Shown here in pieces: positions 42,522-51,082 of a stretch of 64,000 nt of DNA (within the stretch, counting starts at the first letter, position 1; each line of letters starts with the position of its first letter). The notes beneath the pieces are model-generated. The model was given only the letters and a program-made list of their open reading frames with translations, did no database searches and was not told the origin of the DNA. The DNA comes from RAM1 sp050247515 (lineage in GTDB: Bacteria; Pseudomonadota; Gammaproteobacteria; Burkholderiales; Burkholderiaceae_C), in NCBI GenBank assembly GCA_050247515.1, contig JBFWUB010000003.1, forward strand, positions 248,001 to 312,000, given 5' to 3'. The translations under genes were made by a program, and so were the position numbers.

Positions 42522-45500
42522 TCAGCCGAGCTGGCGCGCCAGCAGCGCCGCCACGTGGATGGCCTCGCGCTGCGCGCCGTCGTGGATCTGGTGGCGGCAG
42601 CTGGTGCCGTCGGCCACCACGATGGCGCCGGGCTGCTTGCGCACGGCCGGCAGCAGGCTCAGCTCGGCCATCTGCATCGACACATCGTGGTGTGATGCCT
42701 CGTAGCCGAAGCTGCCCGCCATGCCGCAGCAGCTGCTCTCGATCAGCTCGGGCTGCGCGCCAGGGATCAACCGGATCACGTCCAGGATGGGGCTGACCGC
42801 GCCAAAGGCTTTCTGGTGGCAATGGCCGTGCAGCAGGATGGGCTGGGCCACGGGTTTCAGGCGCGCCTTCAGCGCGTCCAGCTTGCCGCCCTGGGCCTGG
42901 TGCGCCAGGAATTCCTCCAGCAGCAGCGCATGGTCGGCAATGGTTCGCGCATCGGCGCCCAGGCCCATGGCCTGCAGCTCGTCGCGCAGCGTCAGCAGGC
43001 AGGATGGCTCCAGGCCCACGATGGCAATGCCTTTCCGGGCGAAGGGCAGCAGGGCGTCCACCAGCTCGCGCGCCTTGTCGCGCGCCTGGTCCACCATGCC
43101 CGTGGCCAGGTAGGTACGGCCGCAGCACAGGTGGCCGTCGCCCTTGGCGGCAACGTGCACGGTGTAGCCGGCGGCCTGCAGCACCTGCAGTGCGGCCTGC
43201 GCATTGGCTGATTCAAAGTAGCCGTTGAAGGTGTCCACAAACAGCACGACGGGCCGGTCGGCCGCCAGCACCTGCTCGCGGGTGGCGCCGGTGTGGGCGG
43301 TGTTGAAGAAGTGTTTTCCTTGCCATTGCGGCAGGCTGCGTTTGGCTGACAGGCCCAGCATTTTTTCGCCCAGGCGGGCCAGCAGCGGGCTGCGGTTGCG
43401 CAGGTTCAAAAGCGGCGCAAAGCGGCTGGCCCAGGCCGCATAGCGCGGCAGGTGGGCCACCAGTTTGTCCTTGAGCGTGTGGCCGTGGCGCGCCTTGTAG
43501 TGGTGAAGGAATTCGACCTTCATCTTCGCCATGTCCACACCGGTGGGGCAGTCGCGCCTGCAGCCCTTGCAGCCCACGCACAGGTCCATCGCGTCGTGCA
43601 CGGCGTCGCTGGTGAAGGCGTCCTGCGGGTTCATGCCTTCGAGCTGGCCGCTCAATGCCAGGCGCAGCGTGTTGGCGCGCCCGCGCGTCAGGTGCTTTTC
43701 GTCGCGCGTCACGCGGTAGCTGGGGCACATGGTGCCGGCGTCGAACTTCCTGCAGTGGCCGTTGTTGTTGCACATCTCCACGGCCTTGGCAAAGCCCTGG
43801 GCCGGGTCGCCGCCCGTGCCGGGCGCCGTGGTGCGCTCGGTGACCGGGTCGTTCTGCACGTTCCAGGCGCTCCAGTCCAGCGCGGGCGTGAGCGGGATCA
43901 CGCGGTACGCCGGAGGAAAGCGCATGAGCCGCGTGTCGTCCATCCTGGGCGGGTTGACGATGCGCTGCGGGCTCAGCAGGTTGGCCGGGTCGAAGAAGTC
44001 CTTGATCTGCGCAAAGGCCTCGTTGATCTTCGGGCCGAACTGCCATTCAATCCATTCGCCCCGGCACAGGCCGTCGCCATGCTCGCCGCTGTAGGCGCCC
44101 TTGTACTTGCGCACCAGGGCGGCGGCCTCCTCGGCAATGGCGCGCATCTTGCGCGCGCCGCCGTCGGGGCCGTCGCGGCGCATGTCCAGGATGGGGCGCA
44201 CATGCAGCGTGCCCACCGAGGCATGGGCATACCAGGTGCCCTTGCTGCCGTGCTTGCGGAACACCTGCGTCAGCGCATCGGTGTACTCGGCCAGGTGCTG
44301 CAGGGGCACGGCGCAGTCTTCAATGAAGCTCACCGGCTTGCCGTCGCCCTTGAGGCTCATCATGATGTTCAGGCCGGCCTTGCGCACCTCCCACAGGTTC
44401 TTCTGCGGCACGTCGTCGGTCATGCGCACCACCGAGCCCGGCAGCCCCAGGTCACCCATCAGCTGTACCAGGCGGTCCAGCTGGGGCAGCAGGGCCGCCT
44501 TGTCGGGCCCGGCAAATTCCACCAGCAGGATGGCGTCGGGGTCGCCAATGACGGCGGTGCGCACAATGGGTGCGAACGCCGGGTTGCGCAGCGACAGGTC
44601 GATCATCGTGCGGTCCACCAGCTCGATGGCGGTGAGCGTGCCGTCACCCAGGCGCGCAATGTGCTGGGCTGTGTCCATGGCCTTGTAGAAGGTCGGGAAG
44701 TTCACCACGCCCAGCACCTTGGCGCGGGGCAGTTCGGCCAGCTGCAGCGTGAGCGTTTTGGTCAGCGCCAGCGTGCCTTCGCTGCCCACCAGCAGGTGGG
44801 CCAGGTTGACCGAGCCGTCGGCCGTGTATGGCTTTTCGTTCTGGTTGTGAAAGATGTCCAGGTTGTAGCCGGCCACGCGGCGCAGCACCTTGGGCCAGTG
44901 GCGGTCGATTTCGGGGCGCAGGTTCATGGCCAGGTCGCGCACCCAGCGGCCCAGGTCGCGCGCGCGGCCGGTGCAGTCCTCGTACCGGGTGAAGTGGTGC
45001 AGCTCGCCGTCGGACGTCCAGGCTTCGGCGCCCAGCACGTTGTGCACCATGTTGCCCCAGGCGATGCTTCGGCTGCCGCACGAGTTGTTGCCCGCCATGC
45101 CGCCCAGCGTGGCCTGCGCGCTGGTGGATACATCCACCGGGTACCACAGGCCGATCTTTTTCAGCGCCAGGTTCAGGTGGTCCAGCACCATGCCGGGCTC
45201 CACCGTGGCGGTGCGCCTGTCGGCGTCAAAGCTCACGATGCTGCGCACATGCTTGCTGTGGTCAATGACCAGGCCCGCGCCCACGGTCTGGCCACACTGG
45301 CTGGTGCCGCCGCCGCGCGGAGCTATGGGTACGTTGAGGTCACGGCAGATGTCCAGCGCGATCTTCACGTCGGCCGCATTGCGCGGCACAAACACGCCCA
45401 CGGGCAGCACCTGGTAGATGGACGCATCGGTGGCGTAGCGGCCGCGGTCGGCGGGCGAGAACAACACCTCGCCTTGCGTTTCCTTGGCCAGGCGTGCAGC

Positions 45501-45599
45501 CAGGCGGCCGGCTGTTTCATTGCTGATGGCGGCGACGATGTCGTAGGCCTTGCCGGCGTCCATGCCGGCGGTGACGGTCAGGGGCAGGGGAGCGTTCAT
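42522..45599 (-). CDS. ydiJ: FAD-linked D-2-hydroxyacid dehydrogenase with Fe-S domain (YdiJ type)
   Basis: A 1025-residue fusion: FAD-binding domain of the vanillyl-alcohol oxidase type (about 50-290, with APRGGGTSQCGQTVG), lactate dehydrogenase-like cap (about 290-560), a bis-[4Fe-4S] ferredoxin domain (CNNNGHCRKFDAGTMCPS and CVGCKGCRRDCPTG, about 625-700), and C-terminal CCG domains (ESSCCGMAGSFGYE). E. coli YdiJ (1018) has the same layout and oxidises D-2-hydroxyglutarate-type acids. It is 9 bp downstream of the GntR gene, so probably co-regulated with the catabolic operon on the other strand. Confidence 0.9.
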   Translation of the reverse strand: MNAPLPLTVTAGMDAGKAYDIVAAISNETAGRLAARLAKETQGEVLFSPADRGRYATDASIYQVLPVGVFVPRNAADVKIALDICRDLNVPIAPRGGGTSQCGQTVGAGLVIDHSKHVRSIVSFDADRRTATVEPGMVLDHLNLALKKIGLWYPVDVSTSAQATLGGMAGNNSCGSRSIAWGNMVHNVLGAEAWTSDGELHHFTRYEDCTGRARDLGRWVRDLAMNLRPEIDRHWPKVLRRVAGYNLDIFHNQNEKPYTADGSVNLAHLLVGSEGTLALTKTLTLQLAELPRAKVLGVVNFPTFYKAMDTAQHIARLGDGTLTAIELVDRTMIDLSLRNPAFAPIVRTAVIGDPDAILLVEFAGPDKAALLPQLDRLVQLMGDLGLPGSVVRMTDDVPQKNLWEVRKAGLNIMMSLKGDGKPVSFIEDCAVPLQHLAEYTDALTQVFRKHGSKGTWYAHASVGTLHVRPILDMRRDGPDGGARKMRAIAEEAAALVRKYKGAYSGEHGDGLCRGEWIEWQFGPKINEAFAQIKDFFDPANLLSPQRIVNPPRMDDTRLMRFPPAYRVIPLTPALDWSAWNVQNDPVTERTTAPGTGGDPAQGFAKAVEMCNNNGHCRKFDAGTMCPSYRVTRDEKHLTRGRANTLRLALSGQLEGMNPQDAFTSDAVHDAMDLCVGCKGCRRDCPTGVDMAKMKVEFLHHYKARHGHTLKDKLVAHLPRYAAWASRFAPLLNLRNRSPLLARLGEKMLGLSAKRSLPQWQGKHFFNTAHTGATREQVLAADRPVVLFVDTFNGYFESANAQAALQVLQAAGYTVHVAAKGDGHLCCGRTYLATGMVDQARDKARELVDALLPFARKGIAIVGLEPSCLLTLRDELQAMGLGADARTIADHALLLEEFLAHQAQGGKLDALKARLKPVAQPILLHGHCHQKAFGAVSPILDVIRLIPGAQPELIESSCCGMAGSFGYEASHHDVSMQMAELSLLPAVRKQPGAIVVADGTSCRHQIHDGAQREAIHVAALLARQLG

Positions 45600-45608
45600 G
45601 GGTTCTGT

Positions 45609-46295
45609 TCAGGCCTTGGCTTGTTGCTGGGCTGCGGCGCGCAGCTGCTCTATCACCACGTCGCGTTTGTGGTTCAGGTGGTCCACCAGCACTTTACGCA
45701 TGGCGACCGGGTCGCGCGCGGCCAGCGCAGCGACCATTTTTTCATGTTCGCCCACGGCACGCTTCCATTTGTCTTCGTCCTGGTTGGAGCGAAAGCGCAA
45801 CGCCTGCAGCCGCGCGTTGACCTGGCGGTAGGTGGCGGTCAGCACCGGGTTCTTGGCCGCGTCGTTGATGGCGCTGTGGATGCGTGCGTTGAGCCGGTAG
45901 TAGTTGGACAGGTCGCGTCGCGTCCAGGCCGCCATCATTTCAAAGTGCATGGCGCGGATCTCATCCAGCTCGGCGTCGGTGATGCGCTGCGCGGCCAGTT
46001 CGCCCGACTGGGCTTCCAGGCCCGCCATCACTTCAAAGGTGTTTCGCACATCGGCCTCGGTCAGCTCCACGGCAATGGCGCCGCGGTTGGGCAGCAGTTC
46101 CACCAATCCCTCAGCCGCCAGCATCTTGATGGCTTCGCGCAGGGGGGTGCGCGACACATTGAGTACTTCGCTCAGTTCGCGTTCATTGAGCTTGGCGCCG
46201 GGGGCAATGCTGCCTTCCACCAGCATCTGGCGCAGGCGGCTGGCCACCTGGTCGTGCAGTGCGGTCCGGGGGATGGAGATGATTTCGGCTGTCAT
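45609..46295 (-). CDS. GntR-family regulator with FCD domain
   Basis: 228 residues: winged helix at about 10-75 (LNVSRTPLREAIKML) and FCD ligand domain at about 85-215 with the metal-binding histidine pattern. It is transcribed divergently from the aminotransferase operon. An AT-rich palindrome (ATTTTG-TATG-CAAAAT) lies 7 bp before its start, and a near-identical one sits between the -35 and -10 of the divergent operon. It is therefore the probable repressor of both units. The ligand is unknown, probably a pathway hydroxy- or keto-acid. Confidence 0.9.
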   Translation of the reverse strand: MTAEIISIPRTALHDQVASRLRQMLVEGSIAPGAKLNERELSEVLNVSRTPLREAIKMLAAEGLVELLPNRGAIAVELTEADVRNTFEVMAGLEAQSGELAAQRITDAELDEIRAMHFEMMAAWTRRDLSNYYRLNARIHSAINDAAKNPVLTATYRQVNARLQALRFRSNQDEDKWKRAVGEHEKMVAALAARDPVAMRKVLVDHLNHKRDVVIEQLRAAAQQQAKA

Positions 46296-46301
46296 AGCGC
46301 T

Positions 46302-46317
46302 ATTTTGTATGCAAAAT
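46302..46317. promoter_or_regulatory. GntR operator, regulator side
   Basis: ATTTTG-TATG-CAAAAT is a perfect 6-bp inverted repeat with a 4-bp spacer, directly upstream of the GntR start codon. The same sequence with one change is at 46694-46709. Spacer and half-site size fit FCD-type GntR dimers. Confidence 0.75.
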
Positions 46318-46341
46318 GCTGGCTCGTCAAAGCTTCGCTCG

Positions 46342-46580
46342 CGGGCTTGGCGGCGGGCGGTGTGCGGCGGGGCTCATACTGGAGCGGTCTGTGCTGCGCA
46401 CAGACTCCGCTGTGATGCTCGGGGGTCGGTCGCGCCGCGAAACTCGCTACGCGCTTCGCGCTGCGCTCAAACAGTCGCGGCGAGCATGTCACGACGCGCG
46501 CTGCGCGCGCCGACACTCCCCCCTGCGCTTCTCGCCGCCCCAGAAATCGCCCCGCCGCACACCGCCCGCCGCCAAGCCCG
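46342..46580. repeat. MITE-like element, copy 2 (239 bp, perfect 32-bp terminal inverted repeats)
   Basis: Left end 46342-46373 and right end 46549-46580 are perfect reverse complements (CGGGCTTGGCGGCGGGCGGT at the left edge). The interior is colinear with the element at 9212-9451 and holds its own hairpin (GTCTGTGCTGCGCACAGAC). It sits between the two GntR operators and has pushed the divergent promoters apart. Flanks on the right (CAGTGAAGCCCCC near 46618) also resemble the flank of copy 1. No gene lies in this 438-bp gap. Confidence 0.78.
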
Positions 46581-46682
46581 GACCTGGGCGTACCACCGTT
46601 GGCAAGCCAACCCGTCACAGTGAAGCCCCCGGGGCGGTGTGCCGCAGGCGCAGCTTTGTCGCGCGGTCCAGGCAAGGAAAAC

Positions 46683-46711
46683 TTGACAAATGAATTTTGT
46701 ATGCAAAAAAT
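46683..46711 (+). promoter_or_regulatory. Promoter with embedded GntR operator for the aminotransferase operon
   Basis: A perfect -35 (TTGACA, 46683-46688) is 17 bp from a -10-like AAAAAT (46706-46711). The operator ATTTTG-TATG-CAAAAA fills 46694-46709, between and over the -10, so bound regulator would block polymerase. The predicted start is near 46718, leaving about 16 nt to the ATG at 46734, with GGAG as ribosome-binding site. Confidence 0.7.
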
Positions 46712-46733
46712 GCGGAAAACGGAGAAACCGCAA

Positions 46734-47975
46734 ATGCTGACGCTCGACTACCACCCCACCGGCAGGCACTTCCTGCAAATTCCCGGTCCTTCGCCGGTAC
46801 CCGACCGCATCCTGCGGGCCATGAGCCTGCCGACGATTGACCACCGCGGCCCTGAATTCGGCGCGCTGGGCCTGAAAGTGCTGGCCGATATCCAGAAGAT
46901 TTTCCAGACGAAGCACCCCGTCATCATCTACCCCGCGTCTGGCACCGGCGCATGGGAGGCTGCGCTGTGCAACGTGCTGAGCCCGGGCGACCAGGTCGTG
47001 ATGTACGAGACCGGGCACTTTGCGTCGCTGTGGAACAAGATGGCCGCGCGCCTGGGCATCCAGACGGAATTCCTCGCGCAGCCCGGCACCGAGCACGGCG
47101 TGCCGACCAGCTGGCGCCGCGGCGTGCAGGCCGACCTGATCGAGGCGCGGCTGAAGGCCGACACCCAGCACGCGATCAAGGCCGTGTGCGTGGTGCACAA
47201 CGAAACCTCCACCGGCGCCACCAGCAACATCGCCGCGGTGCGCCGCGCCATTGACGCCGCCAGGCACCCGGCGCTGCTCATGGTGGACAGCATCTCGGGC
47301 CTGGCCAGCGCCGAATACAAACACGACGCCTGGGGTGTGGACGTGACGGTCAGCGGCTCGCAAAAGGGTCTGATGCTGCCGCCGGGCATCAGCTTCAACG
47401 CGCTGTCGCCCAAGGCCATCGAGGCCAGCAAGACCGCGAAGTTGCCCAAAGCCTTCTGGGCCTGGGACGAAATCATCGAGATGAACAAGGGCGGCTACTG
47501 GCCCTATACGCCCAACACCAACCTGCTGTACGGCCTGAGCGAGGCCTGCGAGATGCTGTTGAACCAGCCCGGCGGGCTGGACGCCACATTTGCCCGCCAC
47601 ATCCGCTGGGGCGAAGGCGTGCGCGCCGCGGTGCGGGCCTGGGGGCTGGAAATCCAGTGCGCGGAGCCGGCGGTGTATTCGCCCGTGCTGACGGGCGTGA
47701 TCATGCCCGAAGGCGTGGACGCCGATGCCGTGCGCAAGCTGATCTACGACCGCTTTGACTGCTCGCTGGGCACGGGCCTGGGCAAGGTCAAAGGCCGCAT
47801 GTTCCGCATCGGCCACCTGGGTGACTGCAATGACCTCACGCTGATGGCCGCGCTGGCCGGCTGCGAGATGGGCCTGAAGCTGTCGGGCGTCAAGCTCGCG
47901 GGCTCGGGCGTGCAGGCCGCGATGGATTTCTTTGCCAGCCACCCGGCACAGCACAACCTGGCGAAAGCCGCCTGA
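46734..47975 (+). CDS. Class V aminotransferase, serine--glyoxylate aminotransferase type
   Basis: 413 residues, PLP-dependent. SGSQKGLMLPPG carries the Schiff-base Lys211; IPGPSPVPDRIL at the N-terminus and HNETSTGA in the middle are hallmarks of the serine/alanine-glyoxylate group (SgaA/AGXT). The ATG at 46734 is chosen because the upstream ATGs at 46701 and 46710 lie in the operator/-10 region. In this operon it may link glyoxylate to an amino acid; the exact donor is uncertain. Confidence 0.88.
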   Translation: MLTLDYHPTGRHFLQIPGPSPVPDRILRAMSLPTIDHRGPEFGALGLKVLADIQKIFQTKHPVIIYPASGTGAWEAALCNVLSPGDQVVMYETGHFASLWNKMAARLGIQTEFLAQPGTEHGVPTSWRRGVQADLIEARLKADTQHAIKAVCVVHNETSTGATSNIAAVRRAIDAARHPALLMVDSISGLASAEYKHDAWGVDVTVSGSQKGLMLPPGISFNALSPKAIEASKTAKLPKAFWAWDEIIEMNKGGYWPYTPNTNLLYGLSEACEMLLNQPGGLDATFARHIRWGEGVRAAVRAWGLEIQCAEPAVYSPVLTGVIMPEGVDADAVRKLIYDRFDCSLGTGLGKVKGRMFRIGHLGDCNDLTLMAALAGCEMGLKLSGVKLAGSGVQAAMDFFASHPAQHNLAKAA

Positions 47976-48022
47976 CGTCCTGATTTTTTTCGACACACCA
48001 CAACAACCACCGGAGACAAACC

Positions 48023-48991
48023 ATGATTCAACGCAGAACCTTCACCGCCGGCATTGCCGCCACCGTCGCCGCACCGCTGGTGCGCGCGCAGAACCTGCCC
48101 AGCGGGCCGGTGCGCATCATCGTGGGCTTCGCGCCCGGCGGTGGCACCGACATCCTGGCGCGCGTGATCGGCCAGAAGCTGGCCGACATGTGGAAGACGC
48201 AGGTCATCGTGGAAAACCGCGCGGGCGCCTCGGGCACCATCGCGGCCGATTTCGTCGCCAAATCCCCGGGTGATGGTTCTGTCATTCACATGGCCCACAT
48301 CAACAGCCACGCCATCGTGCCCGGCCTGCAGAAGCTGGGCTACGACGCCGAGAAAGACTTCCAGCCCATCAGCATGGTGGGCGTCACGCCCAACCTGCTG
48401 ATCTGCAACCAGAGCCAGCCGGCCAAGACCGTCAAGGACCTGGTGGACCTGTGCAAGGCCAACCCCGGCAAGGTCAGCTTCGGCTCGGCCGGCAATGGCT
48501 CGGCCCAGCACCTGGCGCTGGAGATGTTCATGCTGCAAGCGGGCGTGAAGGCCATCCACGTGCCGTACAAGGGCTCGGGCCCCATGCTGACCGACCTGAT
48601 CGGCGGGCAGATCCAGTACAGCTTTGACACCATGACGGCCGCCACGCCGCATGTGAAGGGTGGCAAGGCCATCGCCATTGCCCAGACGCGCCAGGCCAAA
48701 GCCAAGGCCTACCCCAACGTGCCGACCATGGCCGAATCCGGCTTCCCCGGCTTTGAGGCCACCACCTGGTATGGCCTGGTGGGCCCGGGCAAGATGCCGG
48801 TGGCCATGGCCAAGCGCATGAACGAAGACGTGAACAAGGCGCTGCAGATGCCCGACGTGATGGAACGGCTGGCCGCCTCGGGCGCCGAAGACGGCGGTGG
48901 CTCCACCGAGAAGTTCGCCGAGTTCATGAAGGTCGAACTGGTCAAGTGGGCCAAGGTGATCAAGGACGCGAATGTGAAAGTCGAAATTTAG
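48023..48991 (+). CDS. Tripartite tricarboxylate transporter (Bug/TctC) solute-binding protein
   Basis: A 322-residue periplasmic protein. The signal peptide (MIQRRTFTAGIAATVAAPLV, cleavage after RAQ) contains an RR pair. The Bug ligand-binding segment is IVGFAPGGGTDILAR. GGAG precedes the ATG. It is second in the operon that starts with the aminotransferase, and it probably delivers the carboxylate that the operon breaks down. Membrane subunits are not encoded nearby. Ligand unknown. Confidence 0.9.
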   Translation: MIQRRTFTAGIAATVAAPLVRAQNLPSGPVRIIVGFAPGGGTDILARVIGQKLADMWKTQVIVENRAGASGTIAADFVAKSPGDGSVIHMAHINSHAIVPGLQKLGYDAEKDFQPISMVGVTPNLLICNQSQPAKTVKDLVDLCKANPGKVSFGSAGNGSAQHLALEMFMLQAGVKAIHVPYKGSGPMLTDLIGGQIQYSFDTMTAATPHVKGGKAIAIAQTRQAKAKAYPNVPTMAESGFPGFEATTWYGLVGPGKMPVAMAKRMNEDVNKALQMPDVMERLAASGAEDGGGSTEKFAEFMKVELVKWAKVIKDANVKVEI

Positions 48992-48992
48992 G

Positions 48993-49092
48993 CTCCCCCC
49001 GAAGCGGCCTGCGGCCGGGCCCCCTCGGGCTTTGCCCTCTCCCCCCTGGGGGCGCCGCCAGCGGCCCGGCGAAGCCGGTTCCGCGGCGGCCC
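48993..49092 (+). repeat. GC-rich palindromic spacer repeat, copy 4, inside the catabolic operon
   Basis: The same block as at 5525 and 27781 (CCCCGAAGCGGCCTGCGGCC at its start, GCGGCCCGGCGAAGCCGG near its end). It is longer because the central palindrome is extended (CCCCCTCGGGCTTTGCCCTC). It starts just after the stop of the Bug gene and fills the gap before the CoA-transferase gene. Confidence 0.8.
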
Positions 49093-49108
49093 ACGAAAGA
49101 CACTCCCA

Positions 49109-50308
49109 ATGACAACTCTTCCACTGTCTGGCGTACGCGTCCTCGACATCTCGCAGGTGATGGCGGGGCCGTATGCCTGCATGCTTTTGGGCGATCTGGG
49201 CGCGGACGTGATCAAGATCGAGCCGCCGGGCACGGGCGACCAGACGCGCGGCTCCATGGGGTTCAAGATGAAGGGGCCTGACTCGCTGGGCTTCCTCAAC
49301 ATGAACCGCAACAAGCGCAGCGTCACGCTGGACCTGAAGACCGAGGCCGGCAGGCAGGTGCTGCTGCGCATGGCAAAAGACGCCGACATCCTGGTGGAAA
49401 ACTACCGCCCCGGCGCACTGCGCCGCATGGGCCTGGGCTATGAGGACCTGAAGGCCGTCAACCCGCGGCTGGTGTACACCAGCATCTCGGGCTTTGGCCA
49501 GAGCGGGCCCTGGGCCGACCGCCCGGGCTTTGACCTCATGGCCCAGGCCATGAGCGGTGTGATGAGCGTCACCGGCTACCCCGACAGCCCGCCGGTGAAG
49601 GCCGGCGTGCCGGTGGCCGACATTGGCTGCGCGCTGTTTGCCATCTATGCCACGCTGGCCGCCTACATCGGCGCGAAGAACACCGGCCAGGGCCAGTATG
49701 TGGACGCGGCGCTGTTTGACTCGGCCATGGCGTTTTCCGTCTGGGACATCTGCGATTACTGGGGCACGGGCAAGCCGCCCGAGCCGCTGGGCACGGCCAA
49801 CAAGATGACCGCGCCCTACCAGGCCATGGCCTGCAGCGACGGCCATTTTGTGATGGGTGCCAACAACCAGAAGCTGTGGGTCCAGCTGTGCACGCTGATG
49901 CAGCGCACCGAGCTGCTGGAAGACCCGCGCTTTTCCACCATCTCGCTGCGCCTGGCCAACCGGCAGGCGCTGCAGGACGAGCTGGAGAAAACCTTCATTA
50001 CGAAACCCAAGGACTACTGGGTAGAGACGCTGCTGGCCAACGGCCTGCCGGCCGGCCCCATCCTGAGCTACCCCGAAGCCTTTGGCAGCGAACACGCCAA
50101 AGTGCGCGGCATGCGCATGGAGATCGACCACCCCATCGAGGGCAAGGTGCCCAACATCGGCTTTGCCGTGAAGCTGTCGGGCACGCCGCAGCAGGTGCGC
50201 CGCCACCCGCCGCTGCTGGGCGAGCACACCGACGAGGTGCTGGCCGAACTGGGCATTGACGAAGCGCAGCGCCATGAACTGCGCGCGCAGGGCGCGTTTG
50301 GCCCATGA
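49109..50308 (+). CDS. CoA-transferase family III (CaiB/BaiF) protein
   Basis: A 399-residue family III CoA-transferase. The N-terminal GVRVLDISQVMAGPYACMLL, the Asp in the DLGADVIKIE stretch, and the MNRNKRSVTLDLK block are family hallmarks; the catalytic aspartate is expected in the GFDLMAQAMSG region (Asp about 148). It would activate a carboxylic acid by moving CoA from another acyl-CoA. It overlaps the crotonase gene by 4 bp, which suggests the acid is converted to an enoyl- or hydroxyacyl-CoA next. Confidence 0.9.
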   Translation: MTTLPLSGVRVLDISQVMAGPYACMLLGDLGADVIKIEPPGTGDQTRGSMGFKMKGPDSLGFLNMNRNKRSVTLDLKTEAGRQVLLRMAKDADILVENYRPGALRRMGLGYEDLKAVNPRLVYTSISGFGQSGPWADRPGFDLMAQAMSGVMSVTGYPDSPPVKAGVPVADIGCALFAIYATLAAYIGAKNTGQGQYVDAALFDSAMAFSVWDICDYWGTGKPPEPLGTANKMTAPYQAMACSDGHFVMGANNQKLWVQLCTLMQRTELLEDPRFSTISLRLANRQALQDELEKTFITKPKDYWVETLLANGLPAGPILSYPEAFGSEHAKVRGMRMEIDHPIEGKVPNIGFAVKLSGTPQQVRRHPPLLGEHTDEVLAELGIDEAQRHELRAQGAFGP

Positions 50309-51081
50309 GCGACGGGACCGTTGACCTGGACCTGGAGGGGGGCGTCGCATCCGTCACCTTCAACCGGCCCGAGGCGCGCAACGCCATGACCTGGGCCATG
50401 TACGAGCAGCTGCAGGCGATCTGCGAGCGGCTGCGCGCCGATGCGTCGGTGCGCGTGGTGCGCTTTCAGGGGGTGGGCGGCGAAGCCTTTGTGGCCGGCA
50501 CCGATATCGCGCAGTTCCAGTCGTTCAGCTCGGGCGACGACGGCGTGGACTATGAGCGCCGCATCGACGCGGCCATTGCGTTGCTGGAATCATTGCCCAT
50601 GCCGGCGGTGGCCGTGGTGCAGGGCTGGTGCGTGGGCGGTGGCCTGGCCATTGCCACGGCCTGCGACTTCCGCATTGCCACGCCGGCGTCCAGGTTTGGC
50701 GTGCCGATTGCGCGCACGCTGGGCAACTGCCTGTCGATCGCCAATGTGGCGCGGCTGGTGGCGGCGTTTGGCAGGCCACGCGTGGAGCGTCTGCTGTTGC
50801 TGGCCGACCTGATCGGAGCCGACGAGGCCAAATCCTGCGGCTACCTGCTGGACGTGGTGCCCGCCGAAGAGATCGAAGCCGCCGCGCGGCACCTGTGCAG
50901 CAAGCTGGCGGGCCTGGCCCCGGTGACGCAGCAGGTCAGCAAGCAGACCCTGGTGCGCCTGATGCGCCAGGGCCTGCCCGAGGCCGAAGACCTGATCCAC
51001 CGCTGCTATGGCAGCGACGATTTCCGTGAGGGAGTCCAGGCCTTCGTCGCCAAGCGGCCGCCGCAGTGGAGCGGCTGCTGA
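50305..51081 (+). CDS. Enoyl-CoA hydratase/isomerase (crotonase) family protein
   Basis: 258 residues. The oxyanion-hole residues lie in GGEAFVAGTDI and WCVGGGLAIATACD; a general-base glutamate of classical hydratases is not obvious in the second motif, so isomerase, lyase or other crotonase chemistry is possible. It is translationally coupled to the CoA-transferase gene and is the last gene of the operon, ending one base from the convergent hipA stop. Confidence 0.88.
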   Translation: MSDGTVDLDLEGGVASVTFNRPEARNAMTWAMYEQLQAICERLRADASVRVVRFQGVGGEAFVAGTDIAQFQSFSSGDDGVDYERRIDAAIALLESLPMPAVAVVQGWCVGGGLAIATACDFRIATPASRFGVPIARTLGNCLSIANVARLVAAFGRPRVERLLLLADLIGADEAKSCGYLLDVVPAEEIEAAARHLCSKLAGLAPVTQQVSKQTLVRLMRQGLPEAEDLIHRCYGSDDFREGVQAFVAKRPPQWSGC

Positions 51082-51082
51082 C

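Noticed and set aside
43452..46415. A 987-codon frame opposite the YdiJ-type gene and the GntR gene
   Set aside because: It runs across two certain genes and into the repeat element; the composition is that of an antisense shadow.
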